Positions 36,173-46,929 of a stretch of DNA of 64,000 bases are shown here, in pieces. The notes under the pieces are model-generated. The model searched no databases. It was not told where the DNA came from and was given only the letters and a program-made list of their open reading frames with translations. The DNA is from Lunularia cruciata. Taxonomy: Eukaryota > Streptophyta > Marchantiopsida > Lunulariales > Lunulariaceae. The stretch covers positions 23,188,001 through 23,252,000 of the forward strand of contig OX419757.1 in assembly GCA_948567375.1 (NCBI GenBank), given 5' to 3'. Both the position numbers and the translations under genes were made by a program. Numbering within the stretch: the stretch's first letter is position 1; each line of letters opens with the position of its first letter.

Positions 36173-36762
36173 AAGTAGGTGAGTTGATGTTCAATTATGC
36201 TCAAATTGTACATCATGGAAAGAAAATCATTAAGTATAGGATTTGTTTAGTTTTGAGAGTGTGAGTGCAATACCATAAGATTCAGATAGTCACTAGATTT
36301 GAGATAGGCTATGAAGTCAACATGAGTGATAATCTTAACATGCCATATTGGTTCTTTGGAATTTTCAAACAACTATAGATCAATGGATAAATTAAAGCAA
36401 GCTAATCAAGTTGAGTTTAAGATTTACTTTCATGGCAAAGCAAGAGAAAAGTTTGAGCAAAGAAAATAAAAATTATAGATTGTTCAACTAGTATTAGGTT
36501 CAAATCCAAAAATGTTGGTGTCATAAGGATTTATTAAAGCAAGAGGTTTCAATCAGCATATCAAATAGGTAATAATTGCAAGGTTTTGTCAATCTTTTGG
36601 ATATTTTTTTCTTCTTGGAGTAAAGTCACTCTTTTATCCATCTTGTTTATCAGCACAAAATCTTTAAATATTTTCTTAATATGGAAAAAAAGCTAAAAGG
36701 AGAGAAGGAAAATTTTAATTTTCCCTCCAATAGATTCTAGTTAAACTTTTAAACACATGTTT
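35961..36762. other. no gene seen; (AT)n tract inside
   Basis: AT-rich DNA holding a perfect (AT)n run at 36118-36170. No other feature is supported. Confidence 0.6.
36118..36170. repeat. (AT)n microsatellite
   Basis: About 26 uninterrupted AT units, the second long dinucleotide run of the window after that at 19.6 kb. Confidence 0.95.
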
Positions 36763-37163
36763 TGTAACAATATGTTTAGTGATGAAGTTAGTTACAACTA
36801 ACAAAGTAAAGAATAGGCCAAATTAGCCTAGAATATTCCAAAAGTATCTAAGAAGCTTAGCTTGCATCCCAAGTAGGTAGCTTCTAGAAGGAAGCTTTTA
36901 GAAGCTTCTAACTATCTTACCTTGCATGCCAAGTAGGTGGCTCCTAGAAGAAAGCTTCTTGAGAAGCTTCCCGGTTAACTTGGCTTGCACTCCAAGAAAG
37001 CGGTTCAAGGAAGTTTCTTGAGAATCTTCTCAAGAGCCTTGTATGCTCCTTATAAATACCAAAGCTAAAGCTCATGCTAGGCATTCAAAATTTTCCCATA
37101 CTCAAGAGTCCCAATGTGATTATTCCATTCTCCTATTTCACTCCTTGGTTGTGGTCTTTTACA
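36763..37163 (+). mobile_element. Solo D LTR with heat-shock-like elements
   Basis: Starts TGTAACAATATG and ends GTCTTTTACA, matching the D2 LTR at 44166-44590 throughout. The flanks are TGTTT (36758-36762) and TGTTC (37164-37168), a 5-bp target duplication with one change. No primer site follows, so it is a solo LTR. It keeps three tandem modules (about 36855-37040) with TTCTAGAA, TTAGAAGCTTC and CTTCTTGAGAAGCTTC, followed by TATAAATA at 37051-37058. Several units have single changes relative to D2. Confidence 0.85.
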
Positions 37164-37619
37164 TGTTCTCATTGTAATTTGACACGTATTGATGAAAATT
37201 TATTTAAGAATTGAAGGTTGGCAAGTCATGTAGACTTTTCAGATACTAAATGGCATTCAAAATGATGGAGTCTTTTCATAAGTAATTTTTTTGGAGTTTT
37301 GATCCCTTCTATTTTTTTTCTAAAGAGATTATCTTGTAGGCTATGTATTTTTAAGCTTAATTTTGATTTTCAAATCAATATTGTAGGTTATATTTTCAAT
37401 TTTCTTATATGCTTTCAATGGAAGAAATTTAGGATGCACCAAGAGAGTATGAACTTCACAATAACCACTATGATCATAGGTTAGACAGATTTAGGTGTGA
37501 GATAATGAAGTTTGATGGACATGGTCATTACTTCTTATGGGAATATTAAGTAAAGGAGCACTTTAGACCATGAGTTTGGACAAAATTAGCCTATAAATAT
37601 TTTTATCTTTTATCTTTAA

Positions 37620-39760
37620 ATAATTATAATCACATAATTAGAAAATTATGTGGATTTTATAACATTTTTGAGGTACTTAAACAGAATTATTATTAGAAAG
37701 AGCTACAAAATCAACTTTATATAACCTTTAGATTGATGAGTTTCAAGATAAAGAACCAAGGGACAAAGATTCAAGATCATATTGATGTATTCAATTTCAA
37801 TGTGGTGGATTTGCAAATTTTTGAAAGGACTTAAGTAATCAAAAGAAGTTATTAGATCTATTAAGTAATCACGGGAAGGTATTACATATGCTGTCTTAGT
37901 CCTTATCACAAGTGTTTCTAGATTATGATAAGAAGATCATTACCTTACAAGGATTTAGTGAGAGATTTCTTAACAAAAAATCTTCAATAGAAGTTGGTGT
38001 TGTCTTCTAAGCCGTTGGCATTGTCTTTAGCAACATTGAATGTTAATTGACATTGTCTTCTTTAGCAACATTGAATGTGAGTTGTGATAGGCTCCAATTA
38101 CAAGTGAAAGGTAAGAAAAAAAGTGAACAAAAGTGGAAAATTAAGAACTAGGAGGAAATCTCAAGACAAGGAGATGATAGTTTGTTAAGATTGTGGCAAT
38201 AAGGCATGTAGAGAAGGACTATTATGGTAAGGAAAATGAGTCATATATGTCAATCTACATAAAAATATGTCAAAAAATTAAAGATTAAGAAGATTTGTGA
38301 AATGATGATTATGGTATGTGGAGCTATGAGTTTGTATTATATACTTCATCCAAGAGAATGAATAATGAATATATTCATGATTATGCTTATTATCGTCATA
38401 GTTTTTACAATTGAGAATTTTTTATTCCTACTCTACTCAAATGATTTCATAAAGAATGATCATTTTGTGAGATTATGGGTATTGGATATATGAAGATTAA
38501 GACATTTGATAGAATATCTGCATATTGACTTAAATTAAATTATATTCTTGATATGTTGAAGAACTTGATATATCTTGGAATGTTGGACATAAAAGGTCAT
38601 TATTGGAGTATAAATGATGAGTATTTTGAGTCAAGGCCAAAGGTAAGGTACTTTTGAAGAGGAATGAGGATACAAATTTATGTATGTTATCATTTAATAT
38701 TTCTTGTAAAGATACCAAGGTCAATTGCATTTGATCCATATAAGTGAGATGAACTAGGTGATTTTTTGTCAAGAAAATAAGATTATTAGGTGCATGAAGC
38801 ACATATAAAAAATATGTGGTTTAAGTGTAGGAATTGCACTTGCAATTAGGTCATATGAGTGAAAAATTTTAGTGGTTTTTTACAAAGGATTATTATACAT
38901 TTTTAAGTCAATTTAATTATTGTAAATACTATGTATATAAAATATAAAAATAACATATATTTTCTTAAATTTTGGGACTCATAATTCCAAGGCAATTTTG
39001 AAGTACATGTAGAGTGATATGTGGGGCTATCCTCTACTATCTCTTATTTAGGTAAAGTAGGTAATTTTAGGTTAATATACATAAGAAAAAATTCATCCAT
39101 TCCTTAGTAAGCTTTGAGCATAGGATGAAGAATATAAAGCTTTGTGAGTAATAATTATATTTGCTAAGTAAATAGTAAGATTTTCTACTTAAGAATGAAA
39201 TTATTAATGTTTAACTCTAGAAGAACTTTTTATGAGTATGAAGGAATGACCTTCTAGGTTGACATTGGTGAAGTCTTCTGCTTTAGGTTATTTTTGAGGC
39301 ATAAGAACATGAATTGGTGATTTAGGAATGAATGAGAGATTTGAAAAGTAAATCAATAGGATATTTGCTTTGAGTCGTTATCCTTGATGGTGCAATATCA
39401 ACTTATATTCCTTCTTGTACATGGTACATATGAAAATTGTCCCAAGAGGTGTCTTTTGGGTGAGAGACAAGCTTGGTATTATTTTTGTTTTCAGATTGGA
39501 TAATAATGTGGGAGTACACATTTTTATGATTTTAACATGTGATAAGAACAATTGGGGATAAGTTAGAATCTCACCATGGTTTTACACTTTACAACATAAT
39601 TTTTTTGTTGAGTGGCTCAAGCAAACACTATTGGACCAAGTATGATCAAGCCAACCAGCTTTACCACAAAAATATTGGGCTAAAGTGTTGAATATTGTAA
39701 CTTATTGGGTTGACATCTCTATGTAGTGAACCAACTTGACTTCCTTGGAGCTAACTTGTG
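37620..39760 (+). pseudogene. Ty1/copia remnant (gag to integrase)
   Basis: Weak but ordered copia signals on the plus strand. Near 37740-37830 gag reads IQDHIDVFNFNVVDLQIFE. A knuckle-like CxDCGN follows near 38190. Near 38450-38640 is the pre-integrase region: YMKIKTFD, LDMLKNLIYLGMLDIKG and HYWSINDEYFE. Then come an integrase start near 39000 with SDMWGYPL (the D of D-x-W-G) and, near 39600-39710, FFVEWLKQTLL with PQKYWAKVLNIVTYWV, the usual N-G-x-x-E-R-x-N-x-T-L-L ... W-x-E-A-V region. Stops and frameshifts are everywhere. No RT or LTR was recognised. Confidence 0.65.
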
Positions 39761-40839
39761 TTTCTTTATTTTATTTAGAAATTTTGGCACATAGCATGAC
39801 AAAATGTAGTAGACAAATGTTGTTAGACAAACATCTCACAAAGTGAATGTATCTCTCATATGATGATTATGACCCTCTTCTAAAGGATGGTAGCCACATG
39901 TTTCTATTATTATAGGATTTTCTTGACAACCTATCTTACAATGAGTTTCATTATGAAGCTCCTTTATTACAAAATGTAACTCTTTGAAGATCTGTTGACA
40001 CAAGCTTGTGTCATTATGAAGATCAGTGGAAAAAAGGTCCTTGCAATACAAACGTCTACCATGAATTGAAGCGCCACCAAACTTTATGCCAACTGCAATT
40101 TCATGCTTCCCACATGAATGCATTGCCAAAAGAAGTACTTCCAACCATTCCATGCCAAGCAACATGTGTTTATGGCATGATCGGGACCGCTTGTCAAGCG
40201 CCATAATGGATGAAATATGGACTAGTTTCTACAAGACTATAAAATCAAGATCCCCTTTTTTGAGGAGAAATTTTTAATTTTCATTTTCTTTCATCACAAT
40301 CAACATTTTGTTGCACTATAAGAAAGAAACATGACCGCTACTAATAGAACTCACCTTTCACTAGCAACATACGAAATAAGTTTGAGAGATTGTGTAAGAG
40401 GATGTTGGTGGTAGGATAAATTTGCAAATCCAAATAATTTAGCAATGGCATGATGAATTGCTAAGGATAGGAAACAGAAGCCTTTGGTAGAGATAGTGAA
40501 CAAACCTCTAGAAATCTTGGAATGGTTTTGTACTATATGTAGGATTACCTCAAGAGTCAAAAGCTAGAATTCTTGGTATGAGATTGGTGTCTTTTGGATA
40601 TTTCCTTGCTAGAAGAAATCTGTATCAACATCTACATGAGTGGTAGGAGGTTGAATGCATGTTTGACCATGTGGATGGAAGATCACTAGCAATGAGTAGT
40701 AAGAAAAGAATACTTATTGTTTGGTCATATCCACATGGAAACACTCCATGGTCATCCAGGCAAGGATTTGAATTTGTTACTAGAATAGCCTATATGACCC
40801 TAAACTAGGCAATCTTTCAAGAATGATGACCTATGAGTT
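39761..40839. other. no gene assigned
   Basis: Follows the copia integrase remnant and contains frames of up to 122 codons (39836-40204 minus) without recognisable motifs. It may hold the decayed rest of the copia element, but no RT motif could be found. Confidence 0.4.
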
Positions 40840-42460
40840 GGGCAAGGATGTTCCAAGAGCGGGTCAACAAGCTGTTGGATGGCATAGCTTAGGGTGCCAT
40901 CACAATCATAGCCCCTTTCATTTTTCACTTCTACATAGGAATGAACCTCCTAACCAAGGAAGAGAAGGAGAAATACCCTAGCCACTCTACCATACCTATG
41001 TATTTCAATGGGCATCATGACCTACTCAAGAAATTTTGAAGTACCACAGAGCAAACAACTAGTTTGCTTGTACCAAGAAATTTGAACATGTTATAGAGAC
41101 CTACAATACAATCCTAATATGCAAGAACAAGACTAGGTTCAAGTCCAAGATTTAGGCTTCCAAGAAGCACAAATGAGCAGTGCCAATGATAGATGTATTG
41201 TCTAGTGATAGTGGAAGCCAAGACATCCTAAGAAACAATGAGGAACCAAAAGAAATCTACCCCACAAACAAGTAGGATAGAGAAGCTGAGAAATCTGCCT
41301 GACAAACAAGTAGGATAGAGATAAACAACAAAGAATCATGAAGTGATGACTCTTCCAACCATATCTCATTGCTCAACAAGGAAGTAAATGTGGAAGATGG
41401 CAATGAAAAAGCTCAATTGTTACCTCTTACAATTGATATGACCAAGGAGTTATTCTTCTTCAAGGGGAAAGAGCCAAAGGAGGAAGGCAAGAGTACTCAT
41501 ATAGCCAAGCTGCAGCAAACTATGATACATTTCTTAGCCTTCATTGACTTTGTTTTGTGGACATGGAACAAGAATGCATAGCCAGTTGGCAAGGAGAATG
41601 ATACAATGCAAGAAGTGCCCAAAGCAAAAAGCTCAAAAGGCCGCCCAAGCCCAAAACCACTTTTTAAGAAATGAACCAATCACCAAGGGCTACCAAGTGA
41701 AGGTAGAATAGCTACCAAGTGAATGAAAACCGGTGGAATAGAAGGTGGAAAAAGCAAACAACATATGCCAAGCTTATATAGAGGACAAACCAACATGACC
41801 AACATTGGCCCAAGCAAATAATACAGAATAAATTACAAATATGACCACAACCAAATTCTTCCTTAATTGAGTAAAATAAAAAAGATATCACTTGCATGGT
41901 TGACAATGGTCTACATAGTGGATATCATAATGCCTATGACTGAAGCCTTGGGGGAGTTCCTACCATTCTACAAAGAACTTGATGCAATGATTCATGAACC
42001 GATGGCATTGGTCTGATACCTCCACAGAACAACACAATCAATTGCCTAAGAGAAGAACCTCCTCCATAGTGAAGTGAATGAAGTTAAGGCTTGGAGTGCA
42101 AAGAAAGATAAGGAGTTGGAGAAGTTTGAGAAGGACAAGTACCAACAACATGACATTGCAAGACTCCACTTGCCCAACTAAATGCCAAAGATGACAAACA
42201 TAGTCTCAAGTTTTTCCACCAATGAGAGAAGTACAAGGACAAGTGGTGGGCACAAGAAGATAAATTTAAGAGCCTAGAAATTGAAATCAAAGTGGCCCAT
42301 ACCAAAACAACCATGGCAAAATTGTTTTTCAAGAACATCAAAAAAATAACTGACCTTTGTATCTTGGACCCTACCACAAGTTTGAAATGGCAATAAGAAA
42401 AGGAGATGAAGGAATGAATGAAGCTCCTTAGCAAACAAACAAGTCTAGAAAACAATTGAA
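40840..42460 (+). pseudogene. N-terminal-domain and coiled-coil ORF remnant
   Basis: Plus-strand homologue of the minus-strand locus at 13371-15420. Near 40860-40990: ERVNKLLDG, then IIAPFIFHFYIGMNLLTKEE and STIPMYFNG. Near 41370-41580 an open acidic linker. Near 41946-42040: LPFYKELDAMIHEPMALV and YLHRTTQS. Near 42080-42350 a coiled coil with KKDKELEKFEKDKYQQHD and KYKDKWWAQEDKFKSLEIE. The block PFxxHFxxGxNLLxxE is also found in the A LTR ORF near 50623-50690. The three share the order domain, acidic linker, coiled coil. It is full of stops. Function unknown; position suggests a retroelement accessory ORF. Confidence 0.55.
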
Positions 42461-43186
42461 TAGCTCACAATAATTAGGCACAAAAAAACCAAGTTCATAG
42501 ACTAGCTCAAATTAATGGCCAACAAGAACCTCTAGCTTATAAAGGTAAGGATCTTTAGACACAAAATGGATGTATTAGAATAAAATTTTTATACAAAATA
42601 CCAACTTATGGTGATGTCCAATAAATTGCAAGGGCATACCTAGGCTAGTTTCAAATAAATACTTGAAGCATAATAGAAGGAGCTTGTAGAGTTAATACAT
42701 GTGTGTAAAAGAGCAAGTGGTTTGTCACCAATACAATAAGTTCATACCAACAACAAGTAACTTCACCAATGACCTCATACAAATTGAGTAATGGCTACCT
42801 TTGTCAAAAAATCTAAGTGTAATCTTGTTGGTAGAATAATGTAGATTTTGTAATCATAGACCAGGAATTTTCATTCTTGTACATAGTTTGTACATAATAG
42901 TTAGGATACAATACAAAGGCCTTGTGTTAGTCTAGCAAGCAACCAGTAAAGGTAGGTGACAATGCATTGAAGTGGTTGTAATCAAGGCTTACCCATGCTT
43001 CAGGATTAGGTTTAGGATTAAAGGATAAAATGTGATTAGCATTGAGTGCCTTGGATGTAATTAGAAGATTTCCATCTCATTGTAACCATTGGATTTATTT
43101 ATGGTTGAGTAGGAACTATACAAGGGGCTTAGGCCCCATTGACCACCATGTCCACTCAATGCATCCTCTTTTAGAGTAAAATGATT
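42461..43186. other. no gene seen
   Basis: Between the coiled-coil remnant and the start of D1 homology at about 43187. No frame or repeat is supported. Confidence 0.4.
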
Positions 43187-44165
43187 CTCTTGGCTTCTAG
43201 TGAATTGGATGGAGTAGCAAAGCTATTGTGGCAATTCCAAGTGAGTGAGCTGAATGGAAAATTGTTGCACCAATCTTGACATGGGTATAATTCAAGAGTG
43301 CAATAATTGGTCTATTCCAAGCTATAAATGCCACACATGATGTGCAAGATAAGTTGGCAGAGTTGAAGCAAATTGGCTGTGTAAGAAGTTACATCATATA
43401 ATTCCAAAACACAATCATGCAAATTCTAGATATAGTGGAAGATGAAGCACTAGATCTATTTGTGAGGGGCTTGAAGCCACAAAAAAATTTAAAGATAATA
43501 ATGTGAGAGCTACAACACTTGGAGAAAGCCAAGCGGTTGGCTGAACATTTTGATTCTTTGGTTGCAACAACTTGGGCTTGACCTTGACCTCCACAAAACC
43601 TACCAATACCCTACACAAGGGTGGAGGAATTGACAACAATGGAGATTGATGTCATTCAATAGAGACCACTTGGCATTGCATATAGAGAACAATTGTGATA
43701 GAATGGTGGTTGTTTTTATTATCACCAAATTGAACATGGCATTGTTGAATGTCCACTCAAGAATGGTTGACCTTGACAAGTCACCTAAATGGTGTTTGTA
43801 GAGCAGAATGATTAGGGAAATGAGGAATCCTAGTAGTAGATTTCAAGCTGCTTGTTGGGAACTCGATTAGTTCCAATGGGATCAAAGGCTTGACCTATGC
43901 AAGTTTGCTTCACTTGCAAGATATGATATCTTATTGTGGTTGTAAGATTTTGGTTGATTCGAGAAGTTCAAAAATTGCTTGTCCATGCAATAAGCTAAGG
44001 AATTACATATTCCTCAAGCTAGTAATTAGAAGTAGATTAATGATGGCGGATGGTAGAAAAGGGTTTTGCATTTTGTACCTTGCATCTTGTTACCTTCAAG
44101 ATTAGACTATTTAGAGTGTATGAGATGTTTTGTAACACTTCTACACTATGATGTCATTCTAGGTA
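43187..44165 (+). pseudogene. D1 gag and protease fragment
   Basis: Aligns base by base with 45186-46190 of D2: LASSELDGVAKLLWQFQV near 43195, a gag tail near 43360-43560, then a protease near 43940-44160 with ILVDSRSSKIACPCNK, where D-S-R-S stands for D-S-G-S. Homology starts abruptly at about 43187 and stops at 44165, inside the ILGLPW box of the protease, exactly where the D2 LTR begins. D1 is therefore an older copy disrupted by D2 of the same family. Confidence 0.75.
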
Positions 44166-44235
44166 TGTAACAATATGGAGTTTAGCGACAAAGTTAGTCA
44201 GGCTTACAAAGTAGCACATAAGACAAAGTAGCCTA

Positions 44236-44458
44236 GAATATTCCGGATGTATCTAGGAAGCTTCTTGGGAAGCTTCCCGGCTAGCTTAGCTTGCACCTCA
44301 AGTAAATAGCTTCTAGAAGGAAGCTTCTAGAAGCTTCCAACTAGCTTAGCTTGCACGCCAAGTAGGTGGCTTCTAGAAGGAAGCTTCTTGAGAAGCTTCC
44401 TAGTTAACTTGGCTTGCACTCTAAGAAAACGGCTTGAGGAAGCTTCTTGAGAAGCTTC
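44236..44458 (+). promoter_or_regulatory. Cluster of heat-shock-element-like sites
   Basis: The plant heat-shock factor site is an array of nGAAn units in alternating orientation, at least three. A perfect four-unit array GAAgcTTCtaGAAgcTTC lies at 44320-44337. A near-perfect three-unit array GAAtaTTCcgGAt is at 44236-44248. Two-unit GAAgcTTC or TTCtaGAA sites occur at 44257, 44269, 44311, 44371, 44380, 44392, 44439 and 44451. They come in three 60-base tandem modules, upstream of the TATA box by 20-245 bases. This is the layout of a heat-inducible promoter, as in the Arabidopsis ONSEN LTR. Binding is inferred, not shown. Confidence 0.7.
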
Positions 44459-44479
44459 TCAAGGGCCTTGTATGCTACC

Positions 44480-44487
44480 TATAAATA
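44480..44487 (+). promoter_or_regulatory. TATA box of D2 LTR
   Basis: TATAAATA, conserved at 37051-37058 in the solo copy, placed just downstream of the heat-shock-like cluster. Transcription would start about 30 bases further, near 44515. Confidence 0.65.
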
Positions 44488-44591
44488 CCAAAGCCAAAGC
44501 TCATGCTAGGATTTGGAGTTTTCCCTCATTCAAGTGTCCCAATGTGAGTTTCCATTCTCCTATTTCTCTCCTCGGATGTGGTCTTTTACAT

Positions 44592-44603
44592 TGGTATCAG
44601 AAC
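44592..44603 (+). promoter_or_regulatory. D2 primer-binding site (tRNA-iMet)
   Basis: TGGTATCAGAAC, one base after the LTR end, against the standard TGGTATCAGAGC complementary to the 3' end of plant initiator tRNA-Met. One mismatch near the inner end. Confidence 0.85.
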
Positions 44604-44861
44604 GGGAATGGGATGGATGGAGTTTATGGACCACCAAATCCACTTCCACCAAACCATTGGGATTTTTACATCCAAATACTACCCAAACATCATTTCACAC
44701 AGTTCATCACCTTGCACTTTGGACAAGATTTTTTGCATATGATCACCATATCTGAGTAACCCTTGGTGCTTCCGGTTGTAACTTATGGAGAACGGTAGAC
44801 ATGTTGTTTCTATGTGTTAATAAATTAGATAGATTGGGAGTGGTGTGATAGAAGAGCAACC

Positions 44862-45800
44862 ATGGCGGCAATACTTGATGTTATCCTTGCTATGCAACAA
44901 CAAATTGAGCACCTTACTCAATTGTTGGATGAACAAGATCTTTGACAACAAGAGCAAGGAGAGAGAGTACCAACTCAAGAAGGAGAAGATCAGATCATGT
45001 TCCATAAACCCTCATGATCATGTTCCATATCTCAAATCTTCAATTTGAGAAGGAGAAGATTGGATCAGAGCCCCTAAACCTAAGGTATTTGAAGGCAAGA
45101 ATCTCTCAAGTATAGTGGAGAATTTTGTGTTTGATTGTGAACGTTATTTTGAAGCTACCAATCTACAAGACCAGCAAAAACAGATTCTCTTGGCTTCTAG
45201 CCAATTGGATGGAGTAGCAAAGCTATGGTGGAGATTCCGAGTGGAGCAAGCCAAACGAGAAATGGTTACACCAATCTTGACATGAGAAAAATTTCAAAAG
45301 TGCAATAATTAGTTGGTTCCAAGCTATAAATGCCACACGAGCTGCACGGGATAAGTTGACAGAGTTGAAACAGATTGGCTCTGTAAGAAGTTACATTATA
45401 CTGTTCCAAAACACCATCATGCAAATTTCAGATATATTGGAAGGTGAAGCTCTAGATCAATTTGTGAGGGGCTTGAAGTCAGGAACCAAATTAGAGGTAA
45501 CCATACAAGAGCCACAACACTTGGAGGAAGCCATGCGGTTGGCCAAACATTTTGATTCCTTGGTGGCAACAACTTGGTCTTGGCCTTGACCTTGACCTCC
45601 ACAAAGCCTACCAATACACTACACACAAGTGGAGGAGCCAGCACCAATGGAGATTGATACAATTCAACAAAGACCACTGGGCACGGCAGATAGGGAGAAA
45701 CTACGACAAAATGGTGGTTGTCTTTATTGTCTAGTTGGGGCATCGCATTGCTGAATGTCCACTCAAGAATGGACGACCTTGACAATTTGCCCAAGTGGAG
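44862..45800 (+). pseudogene. D2 gag
   Basis: Starts MAAILDVILAMQQQIEHLTQ, then VFEGKNLSSIVENFVFDCER and LLASSQLDGVAKLWWRFRV, a Retrotrans_gag-type core. After a frameshift near 45320 the open frame 45356-45589 continues with GEALDQFVRGLKSGTK and LEEAMRLAKHFD. Near 45718-45775 a frame-shifted zinc knuckle reads GCLYCLV / GHRIAECPLKNGRP (CX2C, H, C). Several stops. The length and order are normal for chromovirus-type gag. Confidence 0.8.
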
Positions 45801-45954
45801 GTGTTGGAGCGGAATGATCAGGGAAACAAGGAATCTCAGTAGGAGAATTTGAGCCACCTATTGGGAGCTTGATTAGTTCTAATGGGATTGAAGGCTTGAT
45901 CTATGCAAGTTTGCTTCACTTACAAGGTATGATATCTAATCGGGGTTGTAGGAT

Positions 45955-46240
45955 TTTGATTGATTTTGATTGATTCTAGAAGTTCAGAAAATTGCATGTC
46001 TATGCAAGTAGCAAAGGAATTGGGTATTCCTATCAAGCCAGTGATTGGAAGTAGTTTGATGATGGTGGATGGTAGAAAGGGTTCTGCATTCCGTACCTCG
46101 CATCTTGTTACCTTCAAGATTGGGAAAGAGTATTTGGAGTGTATGAGGTTTGTAGTGGCACCTCTACACTATGATATCATTCTGGGTCTACCTTGGCTTG
46201 AACGTTATAAGGTTCAATTTGATTGGATCTAAGGCCAAAT
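45955..46240 (+). pseudogene. D2 protease
   Basis: Open frame with MILIDSRSSENCMSMQVAKE, where D-S-R-S replaces the catalytic D-S/T-G: the Gly is Arg here and also in D1, so the change may be older than both copies or a shared hot spot. It continues with VTFKIGKEYLECMRFVVAPL and DIILGLPWLERYKVQFDW, the ILG box and end of a retropepsin. With the Gly lost it would not be active. Confidence 0.8.
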
Positions 46241-46314
46241 TCAAGTACAACATCAAGGTAGGAATTTTTGATTAGGTTGTCTGGCACCTCTGAGTAAGAC
46301 ACCTAAGAATAGTC

Positions 46315-46494
46315 AGTCCCAAGATGGGAAGTTTGTCAAGAAGATAGCCATAGAGCAAATCTTGAAGGAAATGGAGTCCCAAGATGGGAAGTTTGCCAAG
46401 AAGGCAACCATGGAGCAGGCTTGGAAGAGAGATGAGTCCCTAGAAGGGAAGTTTTTTAGTAAAGCAACCATTGAGTAAGCTTTAGAGGAAGATA
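46315..46494 (+). repeat. Three 60-base tandem repeats (20-residue units) in D2 pol
   Basis: Units start at 46315, 46375 and 46435, each opening with AGTCCC, exactly 60 bases apart. In frame they encode 20-residue repeats such as SQDGKFVKKIAIEQILKEM and SQDGKFAKKATMEQAWKRD, lying between protease and RT. The third unit has more changes and one stop. Confidence 0.85.
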
Positions 46495-46496
46495 AG

Positions 46497-46925
46497 TCTG
46501 TATTTGCGGTGTGGATCAAGCCGATTGCACAAGACCAATCTGTGGAGGACCAAGAGCCTCATCAAGTAATGGTTGATCAAATAGTTAAGGAGTTTGCAGA
46601 TATGTTTCCATACGATCTGCCAAAGGGATTACCCTCCGATCAAGGTATGCCCTTCAAGATCAAGTTATTGCCAAGGAGTACTCCAATGAGTAGACCGATC
46701 TATCGGCTCTCACCAAAGGAGTTGGAGGAGTTTTGAACAACACTTACAGAGTTGTTGGAGAAGGACTTCATACGACATAGTACCTCTCCTTGGGGAGCAC
46801 CGGTACTATTTGTTCCAAAGAAGGATGGAGGACTTTGTTTCTGTATTGATTATTGTGGGCTCAATAAGCAAACTGTGAAGAATGCATATCCCTTGCCTCG
46901 GATTGATGACTTGGTGCAAGAACTA
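46497..46925 (+). pseudogene. D2 reverse transcriptase, truncated
   Basis: RT N-terminal half: VKEFADMFPYDLPKGLP, then PMSRPIYRLSPKELEEF and a stop, [38 protein letters not shown] and RIDDLVQEL. These are standard chromovirus RT fingers, close in sequence to E1. The frame ends near 46925, before motif A and YxDD, where minus-strand gag of B2 begins. RNase H, integrase and 3' LTR are missing. Confidence 0.8.
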
Positions 46926-46929
46926 GAGC

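Larger units (their letters stand above)
44166..44590 (+). mobile_element. D2 5' LTR
   Basis: Starts TGTAACAATATGG and ends GTCTTTTACA, 425 bases, followed one base later by a tRNA-iMet primer site, which fixes the right end. The left end is fixed by homology to the solo LTR at 36763 and by the break in the D1 protease. It contains three tandem modules of about 60 bases (about 44283-44461) and a TATA box, described separately. Confidence 0.9.

Noticed and set aside
36763-43186. Solo D LTR as the 5' LTR of D1
   Set aside because: No primer site follows it, it has its own target duplication, and copia sequence lies between; D1 homology begins abruptly at 43187.
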